From positions 1-64,000 of the forward strand of contig NZ_LOKZ01000009.1 of assembly GCF_002211365.1 (NCBI RefSeq): a DNA stretch of 64,000 nucleotides. Direction: 5' to 3'. The stretch comes from Rhizobium sp. R711. GTDB lineage: Bacteria > Pseudomonadota > Alphaproteobacteria > Rhizobiales > Rhizobiaceae. Below, in pieces: positions 25,584-35,001 of the stretch. Position numbers and translations under genes: made by a program. The notes beneath the pieces are model-generated. The model made no database searches, was not told where the DNA came from, and saw nothing but the letters and a program-made list of their open reading frames with translations. Numbering within the stretch: the first letter of the stretch is position 1; each line of letters begins with the position of its first letter.

Positions 25584-28500
25584 TTCAGCGACAACCCTTT
25601 CGTCTGGGTCCGCCGCATGGTCTCCGCCTGCTTCAGCGCCACGGCTGTCCGCTCATGCGCAGCCAGTTGTTGGACGGTGCGAATCGTGTCCCAGGCCGAT
25701 CGCAGCTCGTTCTTCTGCGCCGGCTGCATACCCGCGGACGCTGCCTCGAACGCCTTCCCGTCCGCTGCCTTTGCCGCAAGCGGCAGGAAGGTTCGTTCCC
25801 CGAAGCGCTGCGACACGGCCTTGGCAAAGCCTTCGAGCTCGGCCTTCACCATTCTGTCGGCCAAAGCGAACTCAAGACCGGCAGGGATATCGTTTCGATC
25901 GATCGCATCGCGCACGCGCTCGAGCACCTGCTTTGCGGACGCGGAGAGAGCGGGAATATCGAGGGAGAGCTTGGTGCGGACGGCACGTTCCTCGTCCTCA
26001 TAGCGGCTGGCCGCCTCTGCCCGTTTCGCAATGAAGCCTTGCAGATCGCGGGCAAGGGCTGGCGCGTTCACAAGTGCTGTATCGCGCGCCTGCTTGTCGG
26101 CGCTGCCTGCAAACAGACCGGTCTTCCCCTTCAGTGTACCGAAGCTTTCCGGCTGCTCGGCAATCCGCACAATCGTCGTTGCTGCTGTCGTCTCATTCGC
26201 CAGCATCGCGTCAACATTGATTGCCTTGAAGGCGGCCTGCGGATCCGCAAAGACGTGATGGAAGCGAGCGGAAACCTCCTGCCAGCTGTCCTTCAGGCCG
26301 GGATCGGCCGAGAGCCTGTCTTCGACCGCCTGAGCAATCGATCTGGGGAAGGTCGTCGTGCCTGAGACCATGGGTTTTGCCTCCTTGATTACAGATGTTG
26401 TGGATACGGTCGGCTTCGCTCCGCCAAGTCCGAGCTTTGCAGCAACGGCGGCAAGGCGCGCGCCGAGCGCGGCGAGTTTCGACGATTGACGGACGGTCCA
26501 TTGAAGCCGGTCGTGTGCGATGGTGCGGGCGACATTCATGAGATGGAGGCCACGCGCCTCCGCAAAGCGAAGCGCGGCGCGATAGTGCGAGGCGTCCTGA
26601 TAGTCGAGCGTCGTTTCTTTCGATCCTGCACGCGATAGCCGCTCATGGAGCCGGGCCATCGCCAGTTCCTCGATCGGAACGACTTTCCAGGAATTGCGGT
26701 CAACCTCGGTACCATCAGGGAGCGTGACGCGCTGCGATCCGACGTGCTTCAGGCCGATGCGATCACCGATCTCGGCTTTCGATTCATCCATCGCCCGCGC
26801 GAGATCGACACCCCAGACGGTTCGCTCCTGGCCATCGGCATAGCCGAGCGTCACGTAGTAGCTGTCCCGGTTGCCCGGCTTGTGTTCGTAAGGCGCTTCG
26901 CCATGAGCGATCAGCACGCCGCCGCGCCGTTGCGCAAACTCTTCCAGCCCGACATAGAGCTCGGCCGTCTCGCGGTGACGGGTCATGGCGACATAGGACA
27001 GGTGCCGGTCCAGCGTGCTCGACGCCAGCACCTTGACGCGATCGACGGTGGCGCCTTGGCTCTTGTGCACCGTGGTGGCGTAGCCGTGATCGACATTGGA
27101 ATAGAAGCGCTGTTCGACCACGACCTGACGATGATTTTCGCCGTTGCCGATCTCAGCAACAAGCCGCCCCGGCTGGGCATCAACGACACGCGCCAACATG
27201 CCGTTCTTGACGCCGATCGAGCCTTCATTCTTCAGGAAGACGATCTGATCGCCGGCCGCGAAATGCCTCGTCCCGTCTTCCGTCTTGAACGCATGACCAG
27301 CCTCGATCACTCCTCGCTCGACCAGCCTGCTGCGCGCCATCTCGTTCAGCAAACGCACATCAACACGGCGATGGGCGAGGATCAGGGTGGCTTTGGCAGG
27401 ATCGAAATCGTGGTCCCAGTCAGCGATCAAAGCTGCGATCGCCTCGTCCCTGGTCCAGGCGGTCCGCACCATATCGCGCTGCTCGTAAGCGTCGAGTGCT
27501 GCCGACACGTTTCCACGCGCCAGATCGAGGGAAGCATCGCGCATCCACTGCTCGCGCTGACGATAGATTGTCTCGAGTTCCGCATAGCCGGTCCGCTCGG
27601 CAATGGCGCGGAAGGCAGCGCCAGCCTCGATTGGCTGAAGCTGCTCGGGATCACCGACCAGGACGAGCTTGGCACCGGTCAAGGTTACCGCTTCGACGAA
27701 GCGCGCCATCTGCCTAGACGAAACCATTCCGGCCTCGTCGAGGACGAAGACGGTCTGTTCATCAAGCTGGTCTCGCTCCTGATCCCATCGCAGCTCCCAG
27801 GCGGACAGTGTGCGGGAGGCAATGCCCGCTTCCTTCTCCAAGCCCTCCGCCGCCTTGCCCGCAAGCGCGCCGCCAACGACCCTATAACCGGCCGCCTCCC
27901 AGGCTTCACGCGCCGCCTTCATCATCGTCGTCTTGCCGGCGCCGGCGCGACCGATCACGGCGGCGATCCGCTCCGGACCAGCGACATGTTCAATTGCGGT
28001 TTTCTGCTCATCCGACAGTCGGTCATGGGGGGAGAATGTGCCGCTCAGGACCGCTGGCTTGACGGCATGAGAGGATCGCTGCGACAGCCAGATCGCCTGA
28101 TTGGCCATCTGTGCTTCAATGCGGATCAGCTCCCGCGTCGTGTATTTCGCCGGTACCCTGACGCCTGTGTCGAGATCCATACGCTCACGGTCGAGCCGCA
28201 GCGTCTGCGGGCTCCGCAGGATCCGCGCCATTAGGTCCTGGAATAGCGCCGCGTCGTCGATATAGCGGTAGAGGACCTTGGCGATGTCGCGGTCTTCGAA
28301 GACGCTCTTCTCGCGGGTGATGAGGTCGAGCACAATGTCAGGATTGCGCTGGATACGCAGGGCATTTTCAGTGCGTCGTTCCTCCTGCAGCTCCAACCGC
28401 TCTAGCGCAACCTTTTCCTCCGACCCGTCCCCTTTCCGTTCGATTGCCTTCGTCCCGACGCCAAGATGGATCGTCGGCGTCAGGTCTATCCCTTGCTTCT

Positions 28501-29161
28501 CGAAGGACCGTCCGTCGATGCGGAGATCGAGACCGGCCAGCGCCAGATGCTGGTTCTGACAAGCGAACCAACCATCTCGAAAGACATTGAATTCGTCGGC
28601 GCCGCCGGCCCAAAGCTCGTAGACGGTCCTGCCGGCATCGTTACGGACAGGATTACCATCAGGTCCCAAGACCGTGACCTTCTTGGCGCCAAACCCGTCC
28701 TCGGTGAGTGGGCGCAAGGTCGTCATCAGATGGATATGCGGATTGCCCGATGCGTCGTGAAAAACCCAATCGGCCACCATGCCCTTGGCGGTAATGTGCC
28801 GTTCGACGAAGTCGCGGACGAGAGCGATGTTCTGATCTGCAGAAAGCTCAATCGGCAGGGCGATGGTCACATCCTTGGCGAGCTGCGCGTCGCTCCGCTT
28901 TTCGAATGCCTCGACCTTGTTCCAGAAGGCTTCCGAGGCGCCGGAGACCGAACGATCTGTGATCATCTCCTGCAGCCATTCCGGTGCGTCTTCGGGGATG
29001 ACGAACTCTTCATGCAGCAGTCGGTGCTTGCGGCTGTAGTCGATCGTGCGGGCTTCCCGCTCGAACTCCATCTTGGCGCAATGCCGGTAGGCCGCCGACA
29101 GCACAGCGCTGCGGCCGGAGCCACGGGCAACGATGCTGACTGAGAAATGCGGGACGGCCAC
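25580..29161 (-). CDS. traA: Conjugative relaxase-helicase TraA
   Basis: 1193 aa, GTG start with AGGAG upstream. The N-terminal MobA/MobL (MOBQ) relaxase domain carries Tyr25 (AAYRHCAK) as likely nicking residue and the metal-binding histidines in FHDASGNPHIHLM (135, 142, 144). A RecD/TraI-type helicase follows, with Walker A GRAGAGKTT near 405 and VFVLDEAGMV, then a long C-terminal region of helical character. It nicks oriT at 29205-29275 and unwinds the transferred strand. First gene of traA-traF-traB-traH, divergent from traCDG. Confidence 0.95.
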   Translation of the reverse strand: MAVPHFSVSIVARGSGRSAVLSAAYRHCAKMEFEREARTIDYSRKHRLLHEEFVIPEDAPEWLQEMITDRSVSGASEAFWNKVEAFEKRSDAQLAKDVTIALPIELSADQNIALVRDFVERHITAKGMVADWVFHDASGNPHIHLMTTLRPLTEDGFGAKKVTVLGPDGNPVRNDAGRTVYELWAGGADEFNVFRDGWFACQNQHLALAGLDLRIDGRSFEKQGIDLTPTIHLGVGTKAIERKGDGSEEKVALERLELQEERRTENALRIQRNPDIVLDLITREKSVFEDRDIAKVLYRYIDDAALFQDLMARILRSPQTLRLDRERMDLDTGVRVPAKYTTRELIRIEAQMANQAIWLSQRSSHAVKPAVLSGTFSPHDRLSDEQKTAIEHVAGPERIAAVIGRAGAGKTTMMKAAREAWEAAGYRVVGGALAGKAAEGLEKEAGIASRTLSAWELRWDQERDQLDEQTVFVLDEAGMVSSRQMARFVEAVTLTGAKLVLVGDPEQLQPIEAGAAFRAIAERTGYAELETIYRQREQWMRDASLDLARGNVSAALDAYEQRDMVRTAWTRDEAIAALIADWDHDFDPAKATLILAHRRVDVRLLNEMARSRLVERGVIEAGHAFKTEDGTRHFAAGDQIVFLKNEGSIGVKNGMLARVVDAQPGRLVAEIGNGENHRQVVVEQRFYSNVDHGYATTVHKSQGATVDRVKVLASSTLDRHLSYVAMTRHRETAELYVGLEEFAQRRGGVLIAHGEAPYEHKPGNRDSYYVTLGYADGQERTVWGVDLARAMDESKAEIGDRIGLKHVGSQRVTLPDGTEVDRNSWKVVPIEELAMARLHERLSRAGSKETTLDYQDASHYRAALRFAEARGLHLMNVARTIAHDRLQWTVRQSSKLAALGARLAAVAAKLGLGGAKPTVSTTSVIKEAKPMVSGTTTFPRSIAQAVEDRLSADPGLKDSWQEVSARFHHVFADPQAAFKAINVDAMLANETTAATTIVRIAEQPESFGTLKGKTGLFAGSADKQARDTALVNAPALARDLQGFIAKRAEAASRYEDEERAVRTKLSLDIPALSASAKQVLERVRDAIDRNDIPAGLEFALADRMVKAELEGFAKAVSQRFGERTFLPLAAKAADGKAFEAASAGMQPAQKNELRSAWDTIRTVQQLAAHERTAVALKQAETMRRTQTKGLSLK

Positions 29162-29204
29162 GGCGAGAACGAGCTCCTAAATCGAACAAAATCAGACTGT
29201 TCGT

Positions 29205-29275
29205 CGCGAGCAGCAGGCCCCGCAAGGGGCCTTGAGCAAGGCGTCGCGTTAGCGACGTATAATTGCGCCCTTGGA
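29205..29275. other. oriT: Origin of transfer (oriT)
   Basis: Lies between traA and traC, the usual place in Ti-type plasmids. Three adjacent dyads are visible: GGCCCC-GCAA-GGGGCC (29216-29231), CCTT-GAGC-AAGG (29230-29241) and CGTCGC-GTTA-GCGACG (29242-29257). The last is followed directly by TATAATTGCGCCCTTGG, whose TGCGCCCT resembles the nick region of IncQ/Ti-type origins. The exact nick is inferred by similarity. Confidence 0.82.
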
Positions 29276-29326
29276 TCCGCTCCTTCGGAACGGCGGGATC
29301 ATTCGCCGAAAGCTGACGCTTTGGCG

Positions 29327-29344
29327 AGGTGCAACATTGCACCT
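29327..29344. promoter_or_regulatory. tra-box-like operator between traA and traC
   Basis: AGGTGCAACATTGCACCT has perfect 8-bp arms around CA and the TGCA-N4-TGCA core. It is 70 bp before traC and 166 bp before traA, so one TraR-bound site could activate both divergent operons. It matches the trbB-side dyad at 15 of 18 positions. Confidence 0.75.
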
Positions 29345-29413
29345 TTCCAGCGGGAGAAAATTCGGGGCAAGGTTCGGTTTCATTGAACTATAAGCCACGA
29401 GGAAGCGACGCCG

Positions 29414-29686
29414 ATGAAGAAGCCAACCGCCAAGATCCGCGAAGAGATTGCTCGCTTGCAGGAGCAGCTCAAGCAGGCGGAGACACGTGACGCCGAGCGC
29501 ATCGGGCGCATCGCGCTGCGTGCGGGGATCGGGGAGATCGAGATAGAGGAGGCTGATCTTCTGTCGGCATTCGAAGAGGTTGCCGGCCGGTTTCGCGGAG
29601 AAACGAAACCCGCCCAGGGGCGCAAGCCTGCGACCACGTCGCCGAACGGCGCTGGCGAGGCTGCGGGCCACTTTGCTGAGGCTTGA
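29414..29686 (+). CDS. traC: Conjugal transfer protein TraC
   Basis: 90 aa, start preceded by AGGAAG. Begins with a basic helix and a short coiled coil ([31 protein letters not shown]). TraC works as a relaxosome accessory protein in Ti-type systems. First of traC-traD-traG. Confidence 0.88.
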   Translation: MKKPTAKIREEIARLQEQLKQAETRDAERIGRIALRAGIGEIEIEEADLLSAFEEVAGRFRGETKPAQGRKPATTSPNGAGEAAGHFAEA

Positions 29687-29690
29687 GCGA

Positions 29691-29903
29691 ATGCAGAAAA
29701 TGACAGCGAGCGAAGCCCGCAAGAAGGATGCGCGCGAAAAGATCGAGCTCGGCGGGCTGATCGTCAAGGCGGGCCTGCGCTATGAGAAGCGCGCGCTCTT
29801 GCTCGGGCTGCTGATCGACGCCGGCGCGCGGATCAAAGCGGACGATGCGGAGAGAACGCGTCTCAGTGAACTCGGTGCAAAGGCATTCGCCGATGACGCC
29901 TAA
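29691..29903 (+). CDS. traD: Conjugal transfer protein TraD
   Basis: 70 aa from the ATG 4 bp after the traC stop. Contains [31 protein letters not shown], characteristic of the short TraD of Ti-type plasmids (not the F-plasmid coupling protein). Its end overlaps the traG start by 11 bp. Probable relaxosome accessory protein. Confidence 0.88.
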   Translation: MQKMTASEARKKDAREKIELGGLIVKAGLRYEKRALLLGLLIDAGARIKADDAERTRLSELGAKAFADDA

Positions 29904-31848
29904 GAGGATCCTTATCGCCGCCATTCCACCCGTGGCCATGCTCGCAGTTGCGCTGAGCCTACCCGGTATCGAAGGGTGGCTCGCCGCATTCGGAACGACG
30001 GATCAGGCGAAGCTGATACTCGGGCGGATCGGGCTCGCACTTCCCTATACGCTCGCCGGGGCATGCGGGCTCATGTTTCTGTTCGGCACGAGGGGATCGG
30101 TCAACGTCAAGACCGCGGGCTGGAGCGTTGCCGCGGGCGGTCTCGGCGTCATCTCCGTCGCAACGCTCAGGGAGGGATCGCGCCTTCTGGCCTTTGCTAG
30201 CCAAGTCCCCACGGGAAAGACGCTTCTTTCCTATGCCGATCCTTCGACCATCGCAGGAGCAGCCACCGCGCTGCTTGCGACTTTCTTTGCGCTGCGCGTT
30301 GCGAGGATGGGCAATGCGGCATTTTCGCGAAGCGAGCCGAGACGCATCCGGGGCAAACGCGCCCTGCACGGAGAGGCGGACTGGATGACAATGCAAGAGT
30401 CGGAAAAGCTCTTTCCAGAAACGGGCGGTATCGTCATCGGAGAGCGATATCGTGTCGATCGGGACGATCCGGCGGCCACGTCGTTTCGGGCCGGTGAGCC
30501 GACGACCTGGGGAAGGGGAGGCTCCGCACCGCTGTTGTGCTTCGACGGCGCGTTCGGCTCATCGCATGGGATCGTTTTCGCCGGTTCAGGTGGTTTCAAG
30601 ACGACCTCTGTCACGATCCCGACCGCGCTCAAGTGGGGCGGCTCGCTCGTGGTGTTGGATCCCTCGAGCGAAGTGGCGCCGATGGTGATGAAGCACCGGC
30701 GCAAAGCGGGCCGGCGCGTCATCGTCCTCGACCCGAGGAACACCGGCTCCGGCTTTAACGCGCTCGACTGGATCGGCCGTCATGGCGGAACCAAGGAAGA
30801 GGATATCGCGGCCGTCGCATCATGGATCATGAGCGACAGCGGACGCGCGACCGGCGTCCGCGATGACTTCTTTCGCGCGTCCGGACTTCAGCTTCTGATC
30901 GCGATGATCGCCGATGTCTGCCTGTCCGGACATACCGATAAGAAAGAACAGACGTTGCGGCAGGTCCGCACCAATCTGTCGGAGCCGGAGCCGAAGCTTC
31001 GCGCACGCTTGCAGGAGATCTACGACAACTCCGCTTCCGGCTTCGTGAAGGAGAATGTTGCCGCCTTTGTGAACATGACGCCGGAAACCTTCTCGGGCGT
31101 CTACGCCAATGCGATCAAGGAAACGCACTGGCTGAGCTATGCAAACTATGGCGCCTTGGTGTCCGGCTCCAGCTTCTCGACCGAGGCGCTTGCCGATGGT
31201 GAAACCGACGTCTTCATCAATGTCGACCTCAAGACTTTGGAAACCCATGCCGGCCTGGCGCGTGTTATCATCGGCTCCTTCCTCAACGCGATCTATAATC
31301 GCGACGGGGCGATCAATGGCCTGGCACTCTTTCTCCTCGATGAGGTGGCAAGGCTGGGTTACATGCGGGTGCTGGAGACGGCACGTGATGCCGGCCGGAA
31401 ATATGGCATCACGCTTACGATGATCTATCAGTCGATCGGCCAGCTGCGGGAAACCTACGGCGGTCGCGACGCGTCCAGCAAATGGTTCGAGAGCGTCAGC
31501 TGGATCTCGTTTGCGGCAATCAACGATCCAGAAACAGCCGATTACATCTCGCGCCGATGCGGCACGACGACAGTCGAGATCGACCAGGTCAGCAGCAGTT
31601 TCCAATCGCGCGGGTCGTCACGAACGCGTTCGAAACAGCTTGCGGCCAGACCGCTCATCCAGCCGCACGAGGTTCTTCGCATGCGTGCTGACGAGCAGAT
31701 CGTCTTCACGGCAGGCAACGCGCCATTGAGGTGCGGCCGCGCGATCTGGTTTCGGCGCAGCGATATGAGATCTTGTGTCGCCGCAAACCGGTTCGAGCAG
31801 AAAGCTGAAGCGGCCGGCGAGGGGAATGACACTGACGCCGACGGATAA
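29893..31848 (+). CDS. traG: Type IV coupling protein TraG (VirD4 family)
   Basis: 651 aa. Two or three N-terminal membrane segments (within about 1-140) anchor it; Walker A reads GSGGFKTT near 231 and Walker [12 protein letters not shown] near 480. It docks the TraA-DNA complex to the Trb channel. An upstream open frame exists, but the ATG at 29893, inside the end of traD, gives the expected length and N-terminus. Confidence 0.94.
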   Translation: MTPKRILIAAIPPVAMLAVALSLPGIEGWLAAFGTTDQAKLILGRIGLALPYTLAGACGLMFLFGTRGSVNVKTAGWSVAAGGLGVISVATLREGSRLLAFASQVPTGKTLLSYADPSTIAGAATALLATFFALRVARMGNAAFSRSEPRRIRGKRALHGEADWMTMQESEKLFPETGGIVIGERYRVDRDDPAATSFRAGEPTTWGRGGSAPLLCFDGAFGSSHGIVFAGSGGFKTTSVTIPTALKWGGSLVVLDPSSEVAPMVMKHRRKAGRRVIVLDPRNTGSGFNALDWIGRHGGTKEEDIAAVASWIMSDSGRATGVRDDFFRASGLQLLIAMIADVCLSGHTDKKEQTLRQVRTNLSEPEPKLRARLQEIYDNSASGFVKENVAAFVNMTPETFSGVYANAIKETHWLSYANYGALVSGSSFSTEALADGETDVFINVDLKTLETHAGLARVIIGSFLNAIYNRDGAINGLALFLLDEVARLGYMRVLETARDAGRKYGITLTMIYQSIGQLRETYGGRDASSKWFESVSWISFAAINDPETADYISRRCGTTTVEIDQVSSSFQSRGSSRTRSKQLAARPLIQPHEVLRMRADEQIVFTAGNAPLRCGRAIWFRRSDMRSCVAANRFEQKAEAAGEGNDTDADG

Positions 31849-31866
31849 GTACGAGCGAAGAGGGCG

Positions 31867-32064
31867 ATGCGATATTGGGAAGCATGTGAAGCGCAAGTGT
31901 CGGCTGATGAGGCTATTGAGGAGTGCCGTGTGCATGACGTTCAGGCCGAGATCCGCGAGACGGATGGGGCATTGATCGATGCGGCAACCGGCGACGTTAT
32001 CGCCTTTGCCGATGACTACAGCGAATATTTCGGTGCCGCTATCCTCGGCTATCTCGGTTACTGA
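31867..32064 (+). CDS. Small acidic protein downstream of traG
   Basis: 65 aa starting MRYWEACEAQ, 18 bp after traG. Acidic, with EECRVHDVQAEIRETDGALID and a C-terminal FADDYSEYFGAAILGYLGY. The placement just after traG suggests co-transcription with traCDG. No known function. Confidence 0.55.
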   Translation: MRYWEACEAQVSADEAIEECRVHDVQAEIRETDGALIDAATGDVIAFADDYSEYFGAAILGYLGY

Positions 32065-32440
32065 GCCGTTGATCTGTCGAGGCGAGCGAGGAAGATAGCC
32101 GTCGAGCTATCCTCCTCTCTAAGCCGAGCGTCCGAACAGGAACGGACGTTGGGGTCTCAACAAGTTTGAAACTAGGAAATTGCCAATTGGTTGCGACAAC
32201 TGACTTACGCCTTCCGGCGTAGTCGCGCGAAGACCGTACAAGCGGGTCCGCTGCCCATGTAGCCTGGGCTGACAGTGCGGCACTGTCGAGAGCATTTGAG
32301 CATGTTGTGATTTAAAGAGAAACTCGCCAATAGGCTTACGGAAAAGAAGGGCAAGCTCGCCGAACTAAAACCCGTTGCCCGCATAACGTCCGCTCTTCAC
32401 TGAAATGAATCGATAGGACCGGACCGATTCAAAACAGTCG
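32065..32440. other. Non-coding stretch with inverted repeat
   Basis: 376 bp without a gene. An inverted repeat at 32088-32117 (GATAGC-N6-GCTATC, extended to 12-bp arms with one mismatch) lies 24 bases after the preceding gene and may terminate the traCDG transcript, though no long T run follows. Confidence 0.5.
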
Positions 32441-32473
32441 TTGGACGCAATGGCGCGAAAACGCGATTCTGCC

Positions 32474-32743
32474 ATGATGATCGCACAGCACTATCGACTT
32501 TACATCGAACGCACGGACGCCGAACAGAACATGGCTCGCTTCTACGCGATGGCCATTGAGCCAAACCTATTTGGCGAGGCATGCCTGACCCGTCGCTGGG
32601 GACGCATTGGCACACGTGGACAGACAATGACCCAATATTTTGAGCGGGAGAAGGATGCCGTCATCCTGTTTCTTGATCTGCTCCGGCAGAAAAGGGGCAG
32701 AGGATACACCACCATCTTTCAGCAAAGACATCTTGATGGCTAA
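32474..32743 (+). CDS. WGR-domain protein
   Basis: 89 aa from the ATG at 32474 (earlier starts at 32441 and 32450 are possible). Nearly the whole protein is one WGR domain: the diagnostic RRWGRIGTRGQ sits in the middle, preceded by KFYA-type strands (NMARFYAMAIEPNLFG) and followed by the helix EKDAVILFLDLLRQK. WGR domains bind nucleic acid in PARP proteins and MolR-type regulators; stand-alone versions are common on rhizobial plasmids, role unknown. Confidence 0.82.
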   Translation: MMIAQHYRLYIERTDAEQNMARFYAMAIEPNLFGEACLTRRWGRIGTRGQTMTQYFEREKDAVILFLDLLRQKRGRGYTTIFQQRHLDG

Positions 32744-32776
32744 GGGGTACCTGACCGTGCAAAGGAAGTCCACGTG

Positions 32777-33253
32777 ATGACAGGTTTTAGAATTGTGTAT
32801 CGTCGACCGTCTTCGACGTTAATCAGGATCTTTTTTCTCGCAGCCATGCTCGTCGTTCCAGTCGTTGTGACCGAGAACGCTGAGGCTGCGCAACAGACCA
32901 GCGCGCAATCTGTGTTCCGCAAATGCACTAACCGGGCGCGCGCCAACTGTGTCGTTGATGGCGACACGCTGTGGCTGCGGGGTGAGAAAGTCAGGATTGC
33001 CGACATCGACACGCCCGAGATCAGTCAGCCCAAATGCGCATCGGAACTCGCGCTCGGAAACAGGGCCACGCAGCGTCTGATTGATCTCGTCAACGATGGG
33101 CCGTTCGAACTTCAGGCATGGCCGGGACGAGATGAGGACAGGTACGGCCGGAAGCTCCGGGTTCTCGTCCGTGATGGACGCAGCCTCGGCGACATCCTCG
33201 TCTCCGAAGGCTTGGCGAGGACCTGGAGCGGGCGGCGTGAGCCGTGGTGCTGA
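32777..33253 (+). CDS. Secreted thermonuclease-like (SNase) protein
   Basis: 158 aa. A signal segment (about 15-38, ending near AEAAQ) is followed by a staphylococcal-nuclease fold: VVDGDTLWLRGEKVRIADIDTPE and DEDRYGRKLRVLV contain the acidic calcium ligands and catalytic arginines of the family, and GLARTWSGRREPWC closes it. Likely exported to the periplasm. GTG three bases upstream is an alternative start. Confidence 0.88.
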   Translation: MTGFRIVYRRPSSTLIRIFFLAAMLVVPVVVTENAEAAQQTSAQSVFRKCTNRARANCVVDGDTLWLRGEKVRIADIDTPEISQPKCASELALGNRATQRLIDLVNDGPFELQAWPGRDEDRYGRKLRVLVRDGRSLGDILVSEGLARTWSGRREPWC

Positions 33254-33425
33254 GCGAGGAGCGCCGATTTAATCCCCATCTGTTGCATGCGAAAGCGGAC
33301 CGACAGGGTACGACGGCGCTGGAAGGTGTGGAAATCCCGGTCTGCTGGCCGTTCTGCTGCGCTGCATCGATGACATCCGGCAATCGGTCGGACACGGATT
33401 CTCTCGTGAAACACGAAGACACGAC

Positions 33426-33650
33426 ATGACAACCACCAATGAAATTGCAGACAAGATCGCGACAGAGCACGGCCTCACCAAAATCCAGGCCAAGGAAATG
33501 GTCGAGGCGGTGTTCGCAGCAATCGCCGACGCTGCTGGATCCGACACAGAGTCATCCATTCCCGGCTTCGGCAAGTTCAAGGTAAAAGCCTACCCGGCGC
33601 GCGAAGGCCGCAATCCGGTAACCGGCGAAGCGATGAAGATCGCAGCCTGA
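33426..33650 (+). CDS. HU-family DNA-binding protein with an in-frame stop near the C-terminus
   Basis: 74 aa; HU/IHF proteins are usually about 90. The arm motif GRNPVTGE is present and the read-through begins MTTTNEIADKIA. After the TGA at 33648-33650 the same frame continues for 17 codons as KKLTFPPPKAIKDALNK and then TAA at 33702, which is the normal HU C-terminus. So a single stop, not a frameshift, cuts the gene. The following run of ten C bases replaces what is usually an Ala-Pro-Ala stretch. Sequencing error, recent nonsense mutation or read-through are all possible. Confidence 0.8.
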   Translation: MTTTNEIADKIATEHGLTKIQAKEMVEAVFAAIADAAGSDTESSIPGFGKFKVKAYPAREGRNPVTGEAMKIAA

Positions 33651-33704
33651 AAAAAGCTTACCTTCCCCCCCCCCAAGGCCATCAAGGATGCTCTAAACAA
33701 ATAA

Positions 33705-34071
33705 TCGAAGGGGTTGAGATAGAACGTCCGCCGAGGCGCGGCTTCTTGATCGACTTGAAAGGTGGCGGCCCGCAGGGCCCGCGCCGGTTATCAACAGGCT
33801 CCGCCGACACTTCGGCGCGATTTGGGGCGCGTTCTGGCTCCGCCTGCTTCGACGGCTTTCTGACGAAAGCCGCCTACGCCCCTGCGGGGTTGATAACCGA
33901 CGGCGCTGCGCGCCTGGGATAAGTGGTGGCAATGCCACCCGTGGGTCTTGGACCGGTCGATCCGGACGAGACCCGCACGCGACGCATACCGGTCTTCCCA
34001 ACATCAAAGAACCGATTGGGTAGTTGGTATCGGCCAATGACAGGCCGATACCAACTCAATAAATTCGGCCA
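33705..34071. other. Structured non-coding region between HU and ardC
   Basis: 367 bp without a gene but with strong dyads: CGGTTATCAAC (33785-33795) and its reverse complement (33889-33899) flank a 93-bp segment that itself contains GGCTTTC-TGAC-GAAAGCC (33854-33871), and a 14-bp perfect hairpin follows at 34022-34056. Confidence 0.65.
34022..34056 (-). terminator. Perfect 14-bp hairpin after ardC
   Basis: AGTTGGTATCGGCC and its reverse complement are separated by 7 nt, 15 bases past the ardC stop. There is no T run, so it may be a factor-dependent stop, an mRNA-stabilising hairpin, or a single-strand DNA structure. Confidence 0.5.
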
Positions 34072-35001
34072 CTAGGCGGCCTGTCCTTCGCCATTTTCTG
34101 CATTCGGTTGCAGTTCATGAAGATAGGTCATGGCCTTTTCGGCAAACGATGCCGCCTGAAATATCGCGCGCTTGTCATTCTGCAAAACGGTCAGCCATGA
34201 TTTAATATAAGCGGCGTGGTCATCACGTGGCTCGATCGAGAGACCTAGGTCTGCGGCAAAGAACACGCTTCCCAGCTCGGCGACCAGCTCCTCGCGGGCA
34301 TAGCCTTCATCACCCCATGATTCGCGCCCGAAGTCGCGGTCAAGCCGGGCCTTGGCCTTCGTCCAATGGATTGCTTCATGAGCAAGGGTGGTGGCGTGGG
34401 CCTCTGCTGAAACGAACGCGTCAAAGTGCGGCATCTGGATGAAATCGCCTGTCGGGCTATAAAATGCCTTCTTGCCGCCCTCACGGATATCGGCGCGAAG
34501 ATTTGAGAAGAACCTATCGGCGCGCTCGATACGGTCTTTGCTGTCGGTGGCATTACCAGCATCGGGTTTGCCGTAGAAGTGGTCTGACAATCCTTCGATC
34601 TGATCGGCGCAAAATACGCTGTAGCCTTTCATGAACGGGATGCGGCGTGTCTTGTCCTCGCCATCGGCGTCGTCTTGCTGCTTTTCGATTGCTCCGGCAT
34701 AGACGACGAGGCTGGACTTCTCGCCCTTCTTGACCTGCGCGCCGAGTTCCTGGGCCTGACTGTAAGTCATCCAATAGGGCGACTGAAACCCACGCTCGGC
34801 CGCCGTCATCCACAGCAACACGGTATTGATACCGCGATAGCCAACGCCGTTATGGCGCAATGGCCGAACAGGGGATTGACCAGCAGCCCAAGGCTGCATC
34901 CACGGCCGTGTCCCCTTATCGAGCAGGGCGATGATCGCGGCGGTCACACGCTCGTAGACATCGGCGCGCTTGGTGTCAGTCTGCTTCGCATTCTTGGTCA
35001 T
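34072..35001 (-). CDS. ardC: ArdC-like antirestriction protein
   Basis: 309 aa from the ATG at 35001. The N-terminal ssDNA-binding domain (YERVTAAIIALLDKGTRPWMQPW and GYRGINTVLLW) is followed by a zincin-type metallopeptidase domain with LAHEAIHW (HExxH) and a downstream Glu in AREELVAELGS. ArdC protects incoming plasmid DNA from host restriction. An upstream frame extension of about 130 residues runs through a repeat-rich leader and is not taken as coding. Confidence 0.9.
   Translation of the reverse strand: MTKNAKQTDTKRADVYERVTAAIIALLDKGTRPWMQPWAAGQSPVRPLRHNGVGYRGINTVLLWMTAAERGFQSPYWMTYSQAQELGAQVKKGEKSSLVVYAGAIEKQQDDADGEDKTRRIPFMKGYSVFCADQIEGLSDHFYGKPDAGNATDSKDRIERADRFFSNLRADIREGGKKAFYSPTGDFIQMPHFDAFVSAEAHATTLAHEAIHWTKAKARLDRDFGRESWGDEGYAREELVAELGSVFFAADLGLSIEPRDDHAAYIKSWLTVLQNDKRAIFQAASFAEKAMTYLHELQPNAENGEGQAA

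Noticed and set aside
26645..28234. Long plus-strand open frame (529 codons) inside traA
   Set aside because: It lies wholly antisense to the intact traA helicase region, has no family signature, and such frames are common opposite GC-rich genes.
33661..33680. Frameshift in the C run of the HU gene
   Set aside because: Counting codons shows that the downstream KAIKDALNK and its TAA are in the same frame as the start; the only defect is the TGA at 33648.
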